Origin: Candidatus Poribacteria bacterium
GTDB lineage: Bacteria; Poribacteria; WGA-4E; WGA-3G
Direction: 5' to 3'
Length of the DNA stretch: 64,000 nt
Assembly: GCA_022827185.1 (NCBI GenBank)
Contig: JAJDTM010000056.1
Location: 152,694 to 216,693 of the forward strand
Position numbers and translations under genes: made by a program. The notes under the pieces were generated by a model. It made no database searches. It was not told the origin of the DNA and was given only the letters and a program-made list of their open reading frames with translations. Shown one piece after another: positions 35,417 through 44,886 of this stretch (its first letter is position 1; the number at the start of each line of letters is the position of its first letter).

Positions 35417-35923
35417 ATGAAGAAGAGAAAACGCCGGTTTAAACGCCGCCAACTGGCCGACACGGATATGTCACGCATACTGGAAGCTATAGCAACCAGT
35501 TTTGAGATGGCTGAAAAAGGATTACGGCCCGAACCCCGTGAAATATCAAACATATTTGAAGAATACACGTTTACAGGCGAACTTGAGGAAAGAGTTTGGC
35601 ACTTCGCTGACCAACTGCTCTGTACGTCAATTGCCGCTGATCAGGCAAACGTTCCAGCCAAATTTGATATCCTTACGAACGATTATGAATTCGCTACCGC
35701 ACTCGTCGAAATTTCGATTATCGCGCATTTGGAACTCAGCGTTACACCTATTGACACACTACCAAGCGATGACCCCAGATATGGTGAGATCCAGAATGCC
35801 GGTCCCGTCTGGCGAATCCATTCCCCAGACTTTCAAGAATATCCAGAAGAAACGTTTTCTATGCTTTTGTTAAGCACAGAAACGGACACGAATGATGGAG
35901 ATCAAGATGAAAACGAAAAATGA
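35417..35923 (+). CDS. Hypothetical protein
   Basis: A 168-residue soluble protein of no family I recognise. The N-terminus is very basic (MKKRKRRFKRRQ), then comes a mixed helical domain (ILEAIATSFEMAEKGLRPEP, FADQLLCTSIAADQANVPAK), and the C-terminus is acidic (TETDTNDGDQDENEK). It has no signal peptide or membrane segment. Its end overlaps the ceramidase-like gene by 17 bp, implying translational coupling. The basic tail could bind nucleic acid, but that is only a guess. Confidence 0.7.
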   Translation: MKKRKRRFKRRQLADTDMSRILEAIATSFEMAEKGLRPEPREISNIFEEYTFTGELEERVWHFADQLLCTSIAADQANVPAKFDILTNDYEFATALVEISIIAHLELSVTPIDTLPSDDPRYGEIQNAGPVWRIHSPDFQEYPEETFSMLLLSTETDTNDGDQDENEK

Positions 35924-37235
35924 TTTTATTCAGGTTGGGGTTGCGGAAGTTGATATTACGCCGGACTACCCGATTCGGCTTAGCGGTTATGGCAGCCGTA
36001 GAACGGAATCTGACGGTATTATCCAACGGATATGGGCGAAGGCACTCGCGATTGGCAGTGACGCGGATGAACCTGTCGTCCTTGTGACGGTCGAAAACTG
36101 TGGTTTACCTGACGAATTGACCGAGGAGGTATCGCGCCGCGTTAGAGAAACAACAGGCGTTTCACGTGCGCATTTTGTGGCGTGTTTTTCGCATACGCAT
36201 AGCGCGCCATGTCTCACAAATGCCGCACCCTTCCTATTCAGTTCAGATATTCCGCCTGACCAGCAGGAAACAATAGACCGATACACCCGACAATTTAAAG
36301 ACTGGATGGAAGAGGTCGCCCTTGCGGCATTGGCGAACCGTGAACCCGCACGATTAACATGGAGCATCGGCGAAGTCGGATTCGCGAAAAATCGGCGTAC
36401 TGAAGGCGGACCGGTGGATCACGCACTGCCGTGCATACAGGTCAGAGATGTGGACGGGAATTTACGCGCCGTGTGGGCGAGTTACGCATGCCATTGTACA
36501 ACGTTGGCAGGGACTGACAATCATATCTGTGGCGACTGGGCAGGATTCGCGCAGGAGGAAATCCAAAACGCACTCCCCGGTGTAAAGGCTCTAATCTCTA
36601 TCGGATGCGGTGCCGATGCGAACCCCGAATCACGGATGATGCCGATGCCGGAAGGCAAAGAAGAGGTCTTCAGCACGCGGCTCGCGTATGCGAAAGCGCA
36701 CGGAGCAGCACTCTCACAAGAAATCCAACGCCTGGTTGAGGGAGATACTAAACCGCTTTCCAGTGTTCCGACTGGGGCGTTTGAACGGGTCAATCTACCT
36801 TTTGATACACTCCCGACGCTTGAAGAGTGGAAAGCACGCGTAGCAGAGGGCGGATCCGTTGGTTACCATGCCCAAAAGCACCTCGAACGCTTGCAGAAAG
36901 GACAACCGATACAAGCCGAACTCTCCTATCCCGTACAGGCGTGGAATTTTGGCGATGAACTTGCAATGGTTTTCCTTGCGAGCGAGGTGGTCGTCGATTA
37001 TTCGCTGCGTCTGAAACGTGAATTGGATTCGGAACGGCTATGGGTCGGCGCATACTCGAACGCTTTTCCGGGCTATATTCCCTCGGAGCGAGTGTTAGCG
37101 GAAGGTGGGTATGAAGGTGGCGGTGCGATGCTCTATTTCGGTCCACCAACTCGGTTTGCACCGGGTGTTGAACAGTTGGTGATTGACACGGTGCATCGAC
37201 TGGTGCCGGACGAATTTTTATCAGAATCGCAATAA
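35907..37235 (+). CDS. Neutral/alkaline non-lysosomal ceramidase-like protein
   Basis: A 442-residue protein matching the N-terminal domain of neutral ceramidases. It begins with the family's typical VGVAEVDITPDYP and contains FSHTHSAP, where histidines bind zinc, then SYACHCTTL and ISIGCGADANP. Real ceramidases are larger and secreted; this one lacks a signal peptide and the C-terminal Ig-like domain, so the substrate may be different. The start at 35907 has GGAG 6 bp upstream and is preferred over the ATG at 35892. Confidence 0.8.
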   Translation: MKTKNDFIQVGVAEVDITPDYPIRLSGYGSRRTESDGIIQRIWAKALAIGSDADEPVVLVTVENCGLPDELTEEVSRRVRETTGVSRAHFVACFSHTHSAPCLTNAAPFLFSSDIPPDQQETIDRYTRQFKDWMEEVALAALANREPARLTWSIGEVGFAKNRRTEGGPVDHALPCIQVRDVDGNLRAVWASYACHCTTLAGTDNHICGDWAGFAQEEIQNALPGVKALISIGCGADANPESRMMPMPEGKEEVFSTRLAYAKAHGAALSQEIQRLVEGDTKPLSSVPTGAFERVNLPFDTLPTLEEWKARVAEGGSVGYHAQKHLERLQKGQPIQAELSYPVQAWNFGDELAMVFLASEVVVDYSLRLKRELDSERLWVGAYSNAFPGYIPSERVLAEGGYEGGGAMLYFGPPTRFAPGVEQLVIDTVHRLVPDEFLSESQ

Positions 37236-37245
37236 GCGGTATTTT

Positions 37246-37875
37246 TCATAGGAAGGTCAGTTTGGGCATTGCGGTGTCTATGAACATGCGCGTAGCCGTT
37301 CCACCGACCCAACCAACTCCGCCTACGATAATGGCGAGTCCAAGAAAAGTAAGCGCATGTCTGAAGGTCCGCGGTTCGGTGATTTCTTCGCTGAGTTGGC
37401 TGTTGACACGATCGTTTTCGAGATATAGGATCAGGGAAAAAATAATTAGTATTCCACCTAAACCTGCTATTAGCTTATATGTTGTTCTTCCACTGAGCCA
37501 AACGCCAACTATAGGAATAAGAGCGATCCCAACAAGAATGAAGGTCCCAATGAAACAAACAAAACACGAGCAGAGTTGTTTGCCGTTGAGTTCACTGGTT
37601 ACACGCTCATTCTCTCTCAACAAAGCAGGTTCGACAATAGCTATTATTACTGCTAAAACTATTGTCAATCCGAATTGCCACTCCACGAAGGTTCTACCAG
37701 AGCGAAACGCCAGATAATACGCGAAGAACCCAATAACAGTAAGCAGGGCGCGCTCTAAAGTCGGCAGGCTCCACGATTTTCTCGGTTCCTTTATGACGCT
37801 ATCAGCAGCATTGAACGTCCGCTGTGGGTCAGAATTGATGTGATCTTGCGTTTGATGCGTAGCATTATCAAACAT
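37246..37875 (-). CDS. Hypothetical integral membrane protein
   Basis: A 209-residue protein of unknown family. After a hydrophilic N-terminus of about 35 residues there are about five hydrophobic segments, for example LLTVIGFFAYYLAF, FGLTIVLAVIIAIVEPALLR and FVCFIGTFILVGIALIPIVG. Segments 2-3 and 4-5 are each separated by similar ENERVTSEL and ENDRVNSQL loops, so the protein may contain an internal repeat. It converges on the ceramidase-like gene with a 10-bp gap. Confidence 0.65.
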   Translation of the reverse strand: MFDNATHQTQDHINSDPQRTFNAADSVIKEPRKSWSLPTLERALLTVIGFFAYYLAFRSGRTFVEWQFGLTIVLAVIIAIVEPALLRENERVTSELNGKQLCSCFVCFIGTFILVGIALIPIVGVWLSGRTTYKLIAGLGGILIIFSLILYLENDRVNSQLSEEITEPRTFRHALTFLGLAIIVGGVGWVGGTATRMFIDTAMPKLTFL

Positions 37876-37899
37876 AGCAACGGCTTCCGATTAAGAAAG

Positions 37900-37925
37900 A
37901 AGGGGCGATTGGGATATCGCACCTT
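37900..37925 (-). terminator. Candidate terminator after dapA
   Basis: AAGGGGCGAT (37900-37909) pairs with ATCGCACCTT (37916-37925) with one mismatch and a 6-nt loop. On the dapA strand it is followed by TCTTTCTTAA, a weak T-rich tail. Confidence 0.4.
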
Positions 37926-37936
37926 CCATTTTTTCC

Positions 37937-38812
37937 CTAAATCAATCCCGATTCTATGAGTGTCTCGCGTAAGGCTTCGAGGTTCGCGGGAACCATCGGT
38001 GCGAGCGGTAACCGCAATTTCCCGTTAAGTTTCCCCATGAGTTGGAGTGCAGTTTTCGCAGGAATCGGGTTCGTCTCAATAAAGAGATCGACCGCCAATG
38101 GCAACGTTTTATAGTGCAGTTTCTGGGCGAGTTCAAGATTACCTGCATGGAAAGCGTTACACATCTCCGCGACATCTGCCGGGGCAACATTCGCAACGAC
38201 CGAGATAACACCTTTGCCACCAACAGCAAGGATCGGTAGTGTGTTGACATCATCACCTGAAAGCACGACGAAATCATCGGGACACAAGTTAACAACTTCA
38301 CTTGCACGTTTGAGTTCACCCGTCGCTTCTTTGAGCGCAACGATGTTTGGATGTTCAGCAAGACGTGCGATGGTCGGCGAAAGAATGTCAGTACCGCAAC
38401 GTCCCGGAACATTGTAGACGACGATCGGGATGTCCACCGTATCAGCGATCTTCATATAGTGGGCATACAAACCCTCTTGGGTAGGCTTGTTGTAGTAGGG
38501 CGTGACAATCAGCGCAGCATCCGCACCGGCAGCTTTAGCGTGTGCTGTCGCGCGTAGTGTCCGCGTCGTTGAGTTAGAACCAGTCCCCGCGATAACAGGC
38601 ACCTGTCCATTTACAGTCTCAACAGTGAGTTCTATCACCCTGTCATGTTCAGCCTCAGACAGCGAAGGGGATTCGCCTGTTGTGCCACACGGGACGATGC
38701 CGTGTGTGCCGCCGTCAAGCTGAAATTGAATCAGTTCCTTGAGTTTCGCTTCGTCAAGCGATTCATCGTCCTTAAACGGTGTGACAAGTGCAACATAAGA
38801 GCCTTGAAACAT
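37937..38812 (-). CDS. dapA: 4-hydroxy-tetrahydrodipicolinate synthase
   Basis: A 291-residue class I aldolase joining pyruvate and aspartate semialdehyde in lysine/diaminopimelate synthesis. The conserved GTTGESPSL segment, the Tyr in VYNVPGRCG and the Schiff-base Lys in IVALKEATG are present. Length is typical. AAGGAG lies about 9 bp upstream of the ATG. It follows dapF on the same strand after a 51-bp gap, so both pathway genes are probably one operon. Confidence 0.95.
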   Translation of the reverse strand: MFQGSYVALVTPFKDDESLDEAKLKELIQFQLDGGTHGIVPCGTTGESPSLSEAEHDRVIELTVETVNGQVPVIAGTGSNSTTRTLRATAHAKAAGADAALIVTPYYNKPTQEGLYAHYMKIADTVDIPIVVYNVPGRCGTDILSPTIARLAEHPNIVALKEATGELKRASEVVNLCPDDFVVLSGDDVNTLPILAVGGKGVISVVANVAPADVAEMCNAFHAGNLELAQKLHYKTLPLAVDLFIETNPIPAKTALQLMGKLNGKLRLPLAPMVPANLEALRETLIESGLI

Positions 38813-38863
38813 GATATAAATTCTCCTTGCTAGCTACGGCACAACGGCGTGTGCCTGCTACTT

Positions 38864-39688
38864 TTAATAATTCCACGCATCCGTTGTAAGTTCACCAACG
38901 TAGATAACGCGAGCATCGCCTTCAAGATAGACGTTTCGGACTTCTTCGTTTTCTACTTCAAAATGGATCTTTAAAACGATGCCACTTGCCGTTTTGACAG
39001 AGACGGGGGATACCACCTTTCCCAATGTTGCAGCGATAATGGCAGAGGCGATTGACCCTGTACCACAGGCGAGTGTCTCATCTTCAACACCCCGTTCATA
39101 CGTCCGAATATCAATTAGCCCTGGCGACTCGACACGGATAAAGTTAGCATTGGTACCATCAGGCTTGAAATTGTCGTGGTAGCGGGTCTGCTGTCCTAAG
39201 TTAAATACATCTGTCCGTTCTAAATCCTCTACAAAGAAAACGACATGCGGTACGCCACTATTCGCGAAACCGACGGCGTGCATCCCATCGTCGAGTTGAA
39301 GCGGGACATTTAGCCGAATATCCGTCGGATCACTCATACGAACTTTAACGTTCTCACCCACTATTTCGGATTCATAAATTCCAGCATTCGTTAAAAATCG
39401 CATCTGTTCGGACGCGATGCCGTTCAAGTAGGCGAATTTCGAGATACAGCGTGCACCGTTGCCACAGGTTTCCACCTCACCACCATCGGCATTAAAGTAG
39501 CGCATCCGAAAATCAACATCATCTGCCTTCTCGACGAGGAGTACACCATCGGCACCAACGGACATACGACGTTGGCAGAGTTTTTGCACAAATTCTGTAT
39601 CGGTGCTATCAACGATCTTCGCGAAATTATTGATAATGACAAAGTCATTACCCGCACCACTGAATTTCATGAAAGGTATTTTATCCAT
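38864..39688 (-). CDS. dapF: Diaminopimelate epimerase
   Basis: A 274-residue two-domain epimerase converting LL- to meso-diaminopimelate for cell-wall and lysine synthesis. Both catalytic cysteines are visible: VETCGNGARC in the first half and TLACGTGS in the second. The N-terminus FMKFSGAGNDFV is typical. AGGA precedes the ATG. It lies directly upstream of dapA. Confidence 0.96.
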   Translation of the reverse strand: MDKIPFMKFSGAGNDFVIINNFAKIVDSTDTEFVQKLCQRRMSVGADGVLLVEKADDVDFRMRYFNADGGEVETCGNGARCISKFAYLNGIASEQMRFLTNAGIYESEIVGENVKVRMSDPTDIRLNVPLQLDDGMHAVGFANSGVPHVVFFVEDLERTDVFNLGQQTRYHDNFKPDGTNANFIRVESPGLIDIRTYERGVEDETLACGTGSIASAIIAATLGKVVSPVSVKTASGIVLKIHFEVENEEVRNVYLEGDARVIYVGELTTDAWNY

Positions 39689-39780
39689 TGTGAGTCCTTT
39701 ATTGTTGTAGAGATTCGATTTTTTAATATGATAGTATTATTTGGCTTTCAAGTCAAGTGTATATAAACTTTCGCAGTGGG

Positions 39781-40773
39781 TTACAAGGTTACTGCCATAA
39801 GGGCGTGCGTTCGGAGTTCATCTACAATTCCTAAAACGCCGTCGTAACTATCGCATGTAACGAGACGGTAACGGAAAGGTTTGACGTGTGGGATCCCCTT
39901 GAAATAGTTGCTATAGTGTCGGCGCATCTCCAAAAGCCCGCGTCTTAAGCCTTTCCACTTAATCGAGAAATCGAGGTGCTTTCTGAAAACAGCGATACGT
40001 TCATCTATTGAGGGTAACGGCAGCAATTCGCCAGTTGCGAAATAGTGTTTGATCTCGTTGAAAATCCAAGGGTATCCAATCGCGGCACGTCCGATCATGA
40101 TACCATCAACACCGTATTGTCGCCGCATCTGTGCCGCTTTCTGGGGACTATCGACATCGCCGTTACCGAAGACAGGGATATGCATGCGCGGGTTATCCTT
40201 AATCTGACCGATGAGTGTCCAGTCCGCCTCACCTTTATACATCTGTCGTCGGGTTCTGCCGTGAATAGCGATCGCTTGAATGCCGACATCTTGGAGCCGT
40301 TCCGCGACTTCAACGATATACTTCGTTCTATCATCCCAACCGAGCCGCGTCTTAACGGTTACAGGTAGATGCGTGGTTTTCACCATCTCGGCAGTCATCT
40401 TAACCATCTTCGGTATATCTTGTAGGATACCGGCACCCGCGCCTTTACACGTGACCTTCTTGACGGGGCAGCCGTAGTTAATATCGATGATGTCGGGTTG
40501 CACCTTCTCAGTGATTTCGACAGCAGCGCGCATGGATTCGATGTCGTGCCCAAAAATTTGGATACCGATAGGTCTTTCTGCCTCAAAGATATCTAACTTG
40601 GCGACACTCGGTGCAGCATCACGGATGAGTGCCTCGGAGGAGATGAATTCGGTGTACATGATATCCGCGCCGTTCTCTTTGCAGACGACGCGAAACGGCG
40701 GATCGCTCACATCTTCCATCGGTGCGAGCAATAGCGGAAAATCTGGAATGTTGAGGTTACCAATTGTTAACAT
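39781..40773 (-). CDS. dusB: tRNA-dihydrouridine synthase (DusB-like)
   Basis: A 330-residue FMN-dependent TIM barrel that reduces uridine in tRNA. It shows LAPMEDVSDPPFR at the N-terminus, NYGCPVKKVTCKGAGAGIL with the catalytic Cys, KTRLGWDD, and GNGDVDSP and GIMIGRAAIG for FMN phosphate binding. DusB is the closest match by motif order, though the paralogue cannot be fixed without alignment. It lies just downstream of the antitoxin-like gene. Confidence 0.88.
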   Translation of the reverse strand: MLTIGNLNIPDFPLLLAPMEDVSDPPFRVVCKENGADIMYTEFISSEALIRDAAPSVAKLDIFEAERPIGIQIFGHDIESMRAAVEITEKVQPDIIDINYGCPVKKVTCKGAGAGILQDIPKMVKMTAEMVKTTHLPVTVKTRLGWDDRTKYIVEVAERLQDVGIQAIAIHGRTRRQMYKGEADWTLIGQIKDNPRMHIPVFGNGDVDSPQKAAQMRRQYGVDGIMIGRAAIGYPWIFNEIKHYFATGELLPLPSIDERIAVFRKHLDFSIKWKGLRRGLLEMRRHYSNYFKGIPHVKPFRYRLVTCDSYDGVLGIVDELRTHALMAVTL

Positions 40774-40791
40774 TTGATGAATATTTTGAGA

Positions 40792-41127
40792 TTAGGATGA
40801 TTTCGTTTCTGTTCCGATGACTGAGAATAGATCTTTGCATCTACCTGCCCGTAAGTCCTCAAGGGCTCTTTCAGCGAGATGGTCCAAGCGCCCAGCTTTT
40901 ATATCTTCCTCGATCTGCTTATCCCATGCTTCCCAGTCGGCTTCTAAAGTTTCATAAAGCGTTTTCTCAAGGGTTTTCAGCAATACTGCTTGTGTACTTT
41001 CCTTACATTTCACTTCAGGATGTTCCTGTATCCAACCTATCCAGCCATCGCCATTTTCTTGGATATGTGCGGTATAGGTTGTTTCGTATTCTGCATCATA
41101 GATTTTAACGGTCTGAATTTTTTCCAT
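40792..41127 (-). CDS. HicB-like antitoxin, downstream copy
   Basis: A 111-residue protein with a HicB-like fold: YTAHIQENGDGWIGWIQEHP, then KESTQAVLLKTLEKTLYETL. A helical C-terminus ends ALEDLRAGRCKDLFSVIG. It is a paralogue of the gene at 41424, sharing the MEK-QTVKI start and the DLRAGRCKDL end, and has the same AAGGAGG ribosome-binding site. No second toxin lies next to it, so it is a spare or orphan antitoxin of the cluster. Confidence 0.65.
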   Translation of the reverse strand: MEKIQTVKIYDAEYETTYTAHIQENGDGWIGWIQEHPEVKCKESTQAVLLKTLEKTLYETLEADWEAWDKQIEEDIKAGRLDHLAERALEDLRAGRCKDLFSVIGTETKSS

Positions 41128-41170
41128 CTGTGCCTCCTTGGGTTGAATAAAATCTCAATCTCACGACTCA

Positions 41171-41476
41171 TTAAAAGGCAGATCGGATCAGTCGCATGTA
41201 TTCGTCATGTTTGCCAATCCAAAACCAGACGAGGTCTCCATTTTCTTCACGTGCCAAAGCGCGATAGTCCTTGTTGATTCGTGCTGCCCAAAGTGTGCCT
41301 ACTTTCTTCAAATTCAAGGATGGGTGCCTTGGATTCTGCTTTAGTAGTTCAAACTTATTGTCTGCAAGTCGCTGAACGGAACGCGGAAGATTTTGATAGT
41401 GTTCCCAAAACTCTTGATTGGTTTTATAGATCTTTGCACCTGCCTGCCCGTAAATCTTCAAGGGCTTTCTCACCAA
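41171..41476 (-). CDS. RelE/ParE-type toxin
   Basis: A protein of about 100 residues with a RelE/ParE-like fold: QEFWEHYQNLPRSVQRLADN, then HPSLNLKKVGTLWAARINKD, then YRALAREENGDLVWFWIGKH. Such toxins block translation or gyrase. No ATG is available; the start is a TTG or GTG inside the 3' end of the upstream antitoxin gene (53-bp overlap), so the first residues are uncertain. Antitoxin-before-toxin order and the overlap support a true toxin-antitoxin pair. Confidence 0.72.
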   Translation of the reverse strand: MVRKPLKIYGQAGAKIYKTNQEFWEHYQNLPRSVQRLADNKFELLKQNPRHPSLNLKKVGTLWAARINKDYRALAREENGDLVWFWIGKHDEYMRLIRSAF

Positions 41477-41726
41477 GATGATCTAACTTTCCAGCCTTTA
41501 CGTCTTTTTCAAATTGCTCACACCATGCCTCCCACTCAGCTTTCAAGACTGCATGCAGCTCGTTCTCAAGTGTTTTTAGCAATTTTTGTCTACTGCTTTC
41601 TTCACATTTGACCTCGGGAACCTCTGGTATCCACCCTATCCAAGCACTACCATTCTTTTGGATGTGGGCAGTATATGTTTCTAATGGATCCAGATATTGG
41701 ATTTTGACGGTCTGAGTTTTTTCCAT
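41424..41726 (-). CDS. HicB-like antitoxin, upstream copy
   Basis: A 100-residue HicB-like protein (YTAHIQKNGSAWIGWIPEVP, KCEESSRQKLLKTLENELHA) with the same helical C-terminus as the 40792 gene. It precedes and overlaps the RelE/ParE-like toxin and is therefore the likely cognate antitoxin. HicB-fold antitoxins normally pair with HicA; pairing with a RelE/ParE-type toxin is less common. AAGGAGG precedes the ATG. Confidence 0.68.
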   Translation of the reverse strand: MEKTQTVKIQYLDPLETYTAHIQKNGSAWIGWIPEVPEVKCEESSRQKLLKTLENELHAVLKAEWEAWCEQFEKDVKAGKLDHLGEKALEDLRAGRCKDL

Positions 41727-41913
41727 CCGTGCCTCCTTGTGTTAAAACCTCTCAGATTAAAGTTATTATACCTTACAAATGTCCCATTGTCAAGGCGATG
41801 AAAAAATTGGAAATCGGAATAGGTATTTGACTTTTTTCTAATTTCGTGATAGATATAAAAGCACATTCTGGAACACTATCTATTCACACCAATCCAACAG
41901 CGAGGTCTTTTTT

Positions 41914-42630
41914 ATGAGATGTATCTTTGTCGGCATTGAGTATGCAGGGAAATCGACATTAGTCAACCTATTGACGAACTATTACCAGCACCGGAAATTG
42001 AGGGTGCACGTGGATGATCACTTCACGATTCCAGATTCCACACTGAGCCCCGAATCAAGAGCGGCGTACATCCATTTCCCAGACGACGTGAAGGAACGAA
42101 TGCAGCGGATGCAACTCCAGTATCACGTCGAGGTGATTAAAAACTATCCAAATACCATGATCGCAGGATGGCACATTGAGGAACTTGTTTACTCGTCCTT
42201 CTATGGTGATGATCCTGAGAGTCCATATTATTCGAGGTATCACGTCAACGCACAGCGCGGCTACGAAACACAGGTGATTGAAGCACGGTTACCGGATGTC
42301 GTGATGATCCACGTGACTGCCAGCGATGCAGCGATTGCAGAACGAATGGACACAGACCCGCACGAATATCAGATCATCAAAAAAGCCGATATTCCGACAC
42401 TCAAACAACTTTTTCAGGACGAAATTGACAAATCCCTCTTTTCGCATAGCGGACGCAAGATTCTGTTGGATACAACAGACAAAACACCCACCGAATCGCT
42501 TGATGAGCTGCTACTGCTTTCCGAACCACTGGTCACTTTCGGTGAACTCGCTGTACGTGCGATGGAAGTGCCGGAAGGGGATTATGAGGTCCGTTATGAA
42601 AATAGTGTGCGGAAGATGATACCGGTATAG
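41914..42630 (+). CDS. P-loop kinase-like protein (thymidylate-kinase fold)
   Basis: A 238-residue protein with a P-loop GIEYAGKST at residue 7 and a nucleotide-kinase-like layout: a helical lid region around residues 140-170 (ASDAAIAERMDTDPHE) and a final mixed sheet. No DRY/LID arginine pair typical of true Tmk is obvious, so the phosphate acceptor is unknown. A ribosome-binding site (GAGG) is 11 bp upstream. It is a single-gene unit between the toxin-antitoxin cluster and the dehydrogenases. Confidence 0.7.
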   Translation: MRCIFVGIEYAGKSTLVNLLTNYYQHRKLRVHVDDHFTIPDSTLSPESRAAYIHFPDDVKERMQRMQLQYHVEVIKNYPNTMIAGWHIEELVYSSFYGDDPESPYYSRYHVNAQRGYETQVIEARLPDVVMIHVTASDAAIAERMDTDPHEYQIIKKADIPTLKQLFQDEIDKSLFSHSGRKILLDTTDKTPTESLDELLLLSEPLVTFGELAVRAMEVPEGDYEVRYENSVRKMIPV

Positions 42631-42808
42631 GTGGGATTGGCTTTTTGAGTAGGTTTTGAGGATCGGTGGAAAACGGAAGATTGGAAGAAATGCTGTGTTC
42701 GCTATCTTCTTAGGGGAAACACCCAAGCGAAAACACTTCCAACCTTCCAACTTATCTGAAGATCAAAACATAAAGTTAATATTGCTTAAAACCCTCGCCT
42801 ATAGGGTT

Positions 42809-43882
42809 TTATCTGCTTAATGGATGCTCCCGATTCGCAATCGGGAAAGAGACGCGTTGTCCAGTGAGTTGAGACTCATAAGCACCAAGAATCATCTCCA
42901 GCGCAGCGACAGCATCTTCAGCGGCGGAGATGGGCTTTCTGTCATTCTCAATCGCATCAATCAGATCGCGAATCGCGAGCTCATTACCGCTGGAGAAAGG
43001 CGTTTGGTCTAAATCATGTGCTTCCCATTCTTGGTCTGGATTTGCAGGGACCAGCACCGGATAAGGGTAGACCATGAGTCGGTTTGCGACATCACCGCGG
43101 AGCGAAAAGATGCCCTCACTGCCGACGATCTCCATGCCGTACCTACCCGAGCCTGCCTGATCTCGTCGGGACTCAAAGAAACCAGAGACACCACTTTTGA
43201 AAGCGAAGTAACTATTGATGCAATCGCCTGCGACAGGGCCAACAGGTTCTGTCGGTTCATGGTCATCACCGTAGCCAACCTCTTTGCCGTTTGTGGTAAC
43301 GTGCGACTGCATCCATGCGACATCACCAACGAAGAAGCGCATCATATTAAACGTGTGGGTGCCGAGGACAATCATATCCTCACCGCCACCGCGATGATCC
43401 TGCTTACCACTGGCGTAGATGGCTTGAATCGTGCCGATTTTTCCATCGTTAAGCATCTGCCGAATCGCATGCGTAGCAGGGAGGTAAACCGCTTGATGCG
43501 CCACAGCGACTTTCAACCCGTTTGCTTCTGCTGTTTCAACGATTTTATCACCGTCCGCGAGCGTACTCGTCATCGGTTTCTCTGAGTAGACACTACATCC
43601 CGCCTCAAGACAGGCAGTTACCATAGCAACGTGTTCCGTCGTCCAGCGCGGACAGACACTCACAATATCAAGTTCCTCTTTCTCAAGCATATCCCGATAA
43701 TCGGCGTAGCTGCGTTGAGCTCCTGCTTCTGCTGCTGCCTTCTCTCTACCTTCCTCGTTAGGGTCAGAGACAGCGATAAACTCAACATTTTCTATGGCTT
43801 TGTATGGGGTATGCAATCCGTGTCCGAAATTGCCAGCACCGGTATGCCCGATTGCCGCTGCACGATACGTTTTTTGACTCAT
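42809..43882 (-). CDS. Gfo/Idh/MocA-family oxidoreductase
   Basis: A 357-residue NAD(P)-dependent dehydrogenase. The Rossmann fold starts AAIGHTGAGNFGHG and the family signature YSEKPMTST carries the catalytic Lys. The C-terminal sheet domain (SGFFESRRDQAG) binds the substrate, usually a sugar or inositol. GGAGGAAA precedes the ATG. It follows the hydroxyacid dehydrogenase gene on the same strand with a 24-bp gap. Confidence 0.85.
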   Translation of the reverse strand: MSQKTYRAAAIGHTGAGNFGHGLHTPYKAIENVEFIAVSDPNEEGREKAAAEAGAQRSYADYRDMLEKEELDIVSVCPRWTTEHVAMVTACLEAGCSVYSEKPMTSTLADGDKIVETAEANGLKVAVAHQAVYLPATHAIRQMLNDGKIGTIQAIYASGKQDHRGGGEDMIVLGTHTFNMMRFFVGDVAWMQSHVTTNGKEVGYGDDHEPTEPVGPVAGDCINSYFAFKSGVSGFFESRRDQAGSGRYGMEIVGSEGIFSLRGDVANRLMVYPYPVLVPANPDQEWEAHDLDQTPFSSGNELAIRDLIDAIENDRKPISAAEDAVAALEMILGAYESQLTGQRVSFPIANREHPLSR

Positions 43883-43906
43883 TTTTCCTCCATTTTGCGT
43901 CGTAAT

Positions 43907-44854
43907 TTAATACCCTTTTTCCTTATCAACGATATTCACTAAAGGTTCACCTGCCACGTAGCGGTGTAGGTTATCGATGAAGAGTTGCATGGCGCGTCTC
44001 CGAATGTGTTGTGACGCGCCAGCACTGTGTGAGGTTAAAATCACGTTTGGCTGCTCCCACAATGGACTCTCCGGCGGACACGGCTCCGTATACGTCACGT
44101 CTAAACCCGCACCCGCTATTTTTCCGCTCCGAAGTGCTGCCACCAACGCCGTCTCATCTATGACCTTACCGCGACTAATATTCACGACGTAACTCTCATC
44201 TGGCATCTGATTGAACTGCGCGTGTGATAGGAGTTTATGTGTTTCGCGGGTACTTGGACAGCACACCACGAGGATGTGTGATTTCTCCAGAAATTCCACC
44301 AGTCCATCTAAACCGAAGAGTTCCGAGACAGTATCCGGTTTATCCATCGGTTCGACATCAGCAGCGATGACATTAAATTCAAATGCGCGTGCGCGCACTG
44401 CAATTGCCCTACCGATACCGCCGAGACCAAGGATACCCATTGTCATCCCTGCGAGTTCCACACACGGCACACGTTCCCAATGCTTCGTTTTCATAAATTC
44501 CAGTTGCGTATGAATTTGACGCGTGAGGGACAAAAGCAAGGCGAAGGCGTGTTCAGCGATCTGTCTGCCGTACAGACCTCGGCAGTTGGTTAGCATCACA
44601 TCACTAGCTTTGAATGCCGGGTACATGAACCCTTCCACGCCCGCGTGTGGTTGATGTGCCCAACGCAGCGCGGTCGCTTCTGGCATCGCATCTTCACCGA
44701 TGTGTCCAAATAGAATTTCGACATCAGCGATGTGCTCACGCAACGGTTCGCCGTGTGGTAGAAATCGAACCTCAACACCGGCTGGGACATCCGAGAGCAT
44801 CGTCTCAATTTCTGGTGCTTGTCGGCTGCCAATTAAGACTTTCAGTTTATCCAT
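43907..44854 (-). CDS. D-2-hydroxyacid dehydrogenase family protein
   Basis: A 315-residue NAD-dependent dehydrogenase. The nucleotide-binding motif ILGLGGIGRAIAVRA is near residue 140, followed by the catalytic Arg in VVNISRGKVID and the Glu/His pair in TEPCPPESPLW and LTSHSAGAS. The start at 44854 (MDKLKVLIG) has GGAG 7 bp upstream; an in-frame start at 44866 adds four residues. It reduces a 2-keto acid; the substrate is unknown. Confidence 0.87.
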   Translation of the reverse strand: MDKLKVLIGSRQAPEIETMLSDVPAGVEVRFLPHGEPLREHIADVEILFGHIGEDAMPEATALRWAHQPHAGVEGFMYPAFKASDVMLTNCRGLYGRQIAEHAFALLLSLTRQIHTQLEFMKTKHWERVPCVELAGMTMGILGLGGIGRAIAVRARAFEFNVIAADVEPMDKPDTVSELFGLDGLVEFLEKSHILVVCCPSTRETHKLLSHAQFNQMPDESYVVNISRGKVIDETALVAALRSGKIAGAGLDVTYTEPCPPESPLWEQPNVILTSHSAGASQHIRRRAMQLFIDNLHRYVAGEPLVNIVDKEKGY

Positions 44855-44886
44855 GCGTTTCTCCATTTCTGATGACAGGCACTGAT

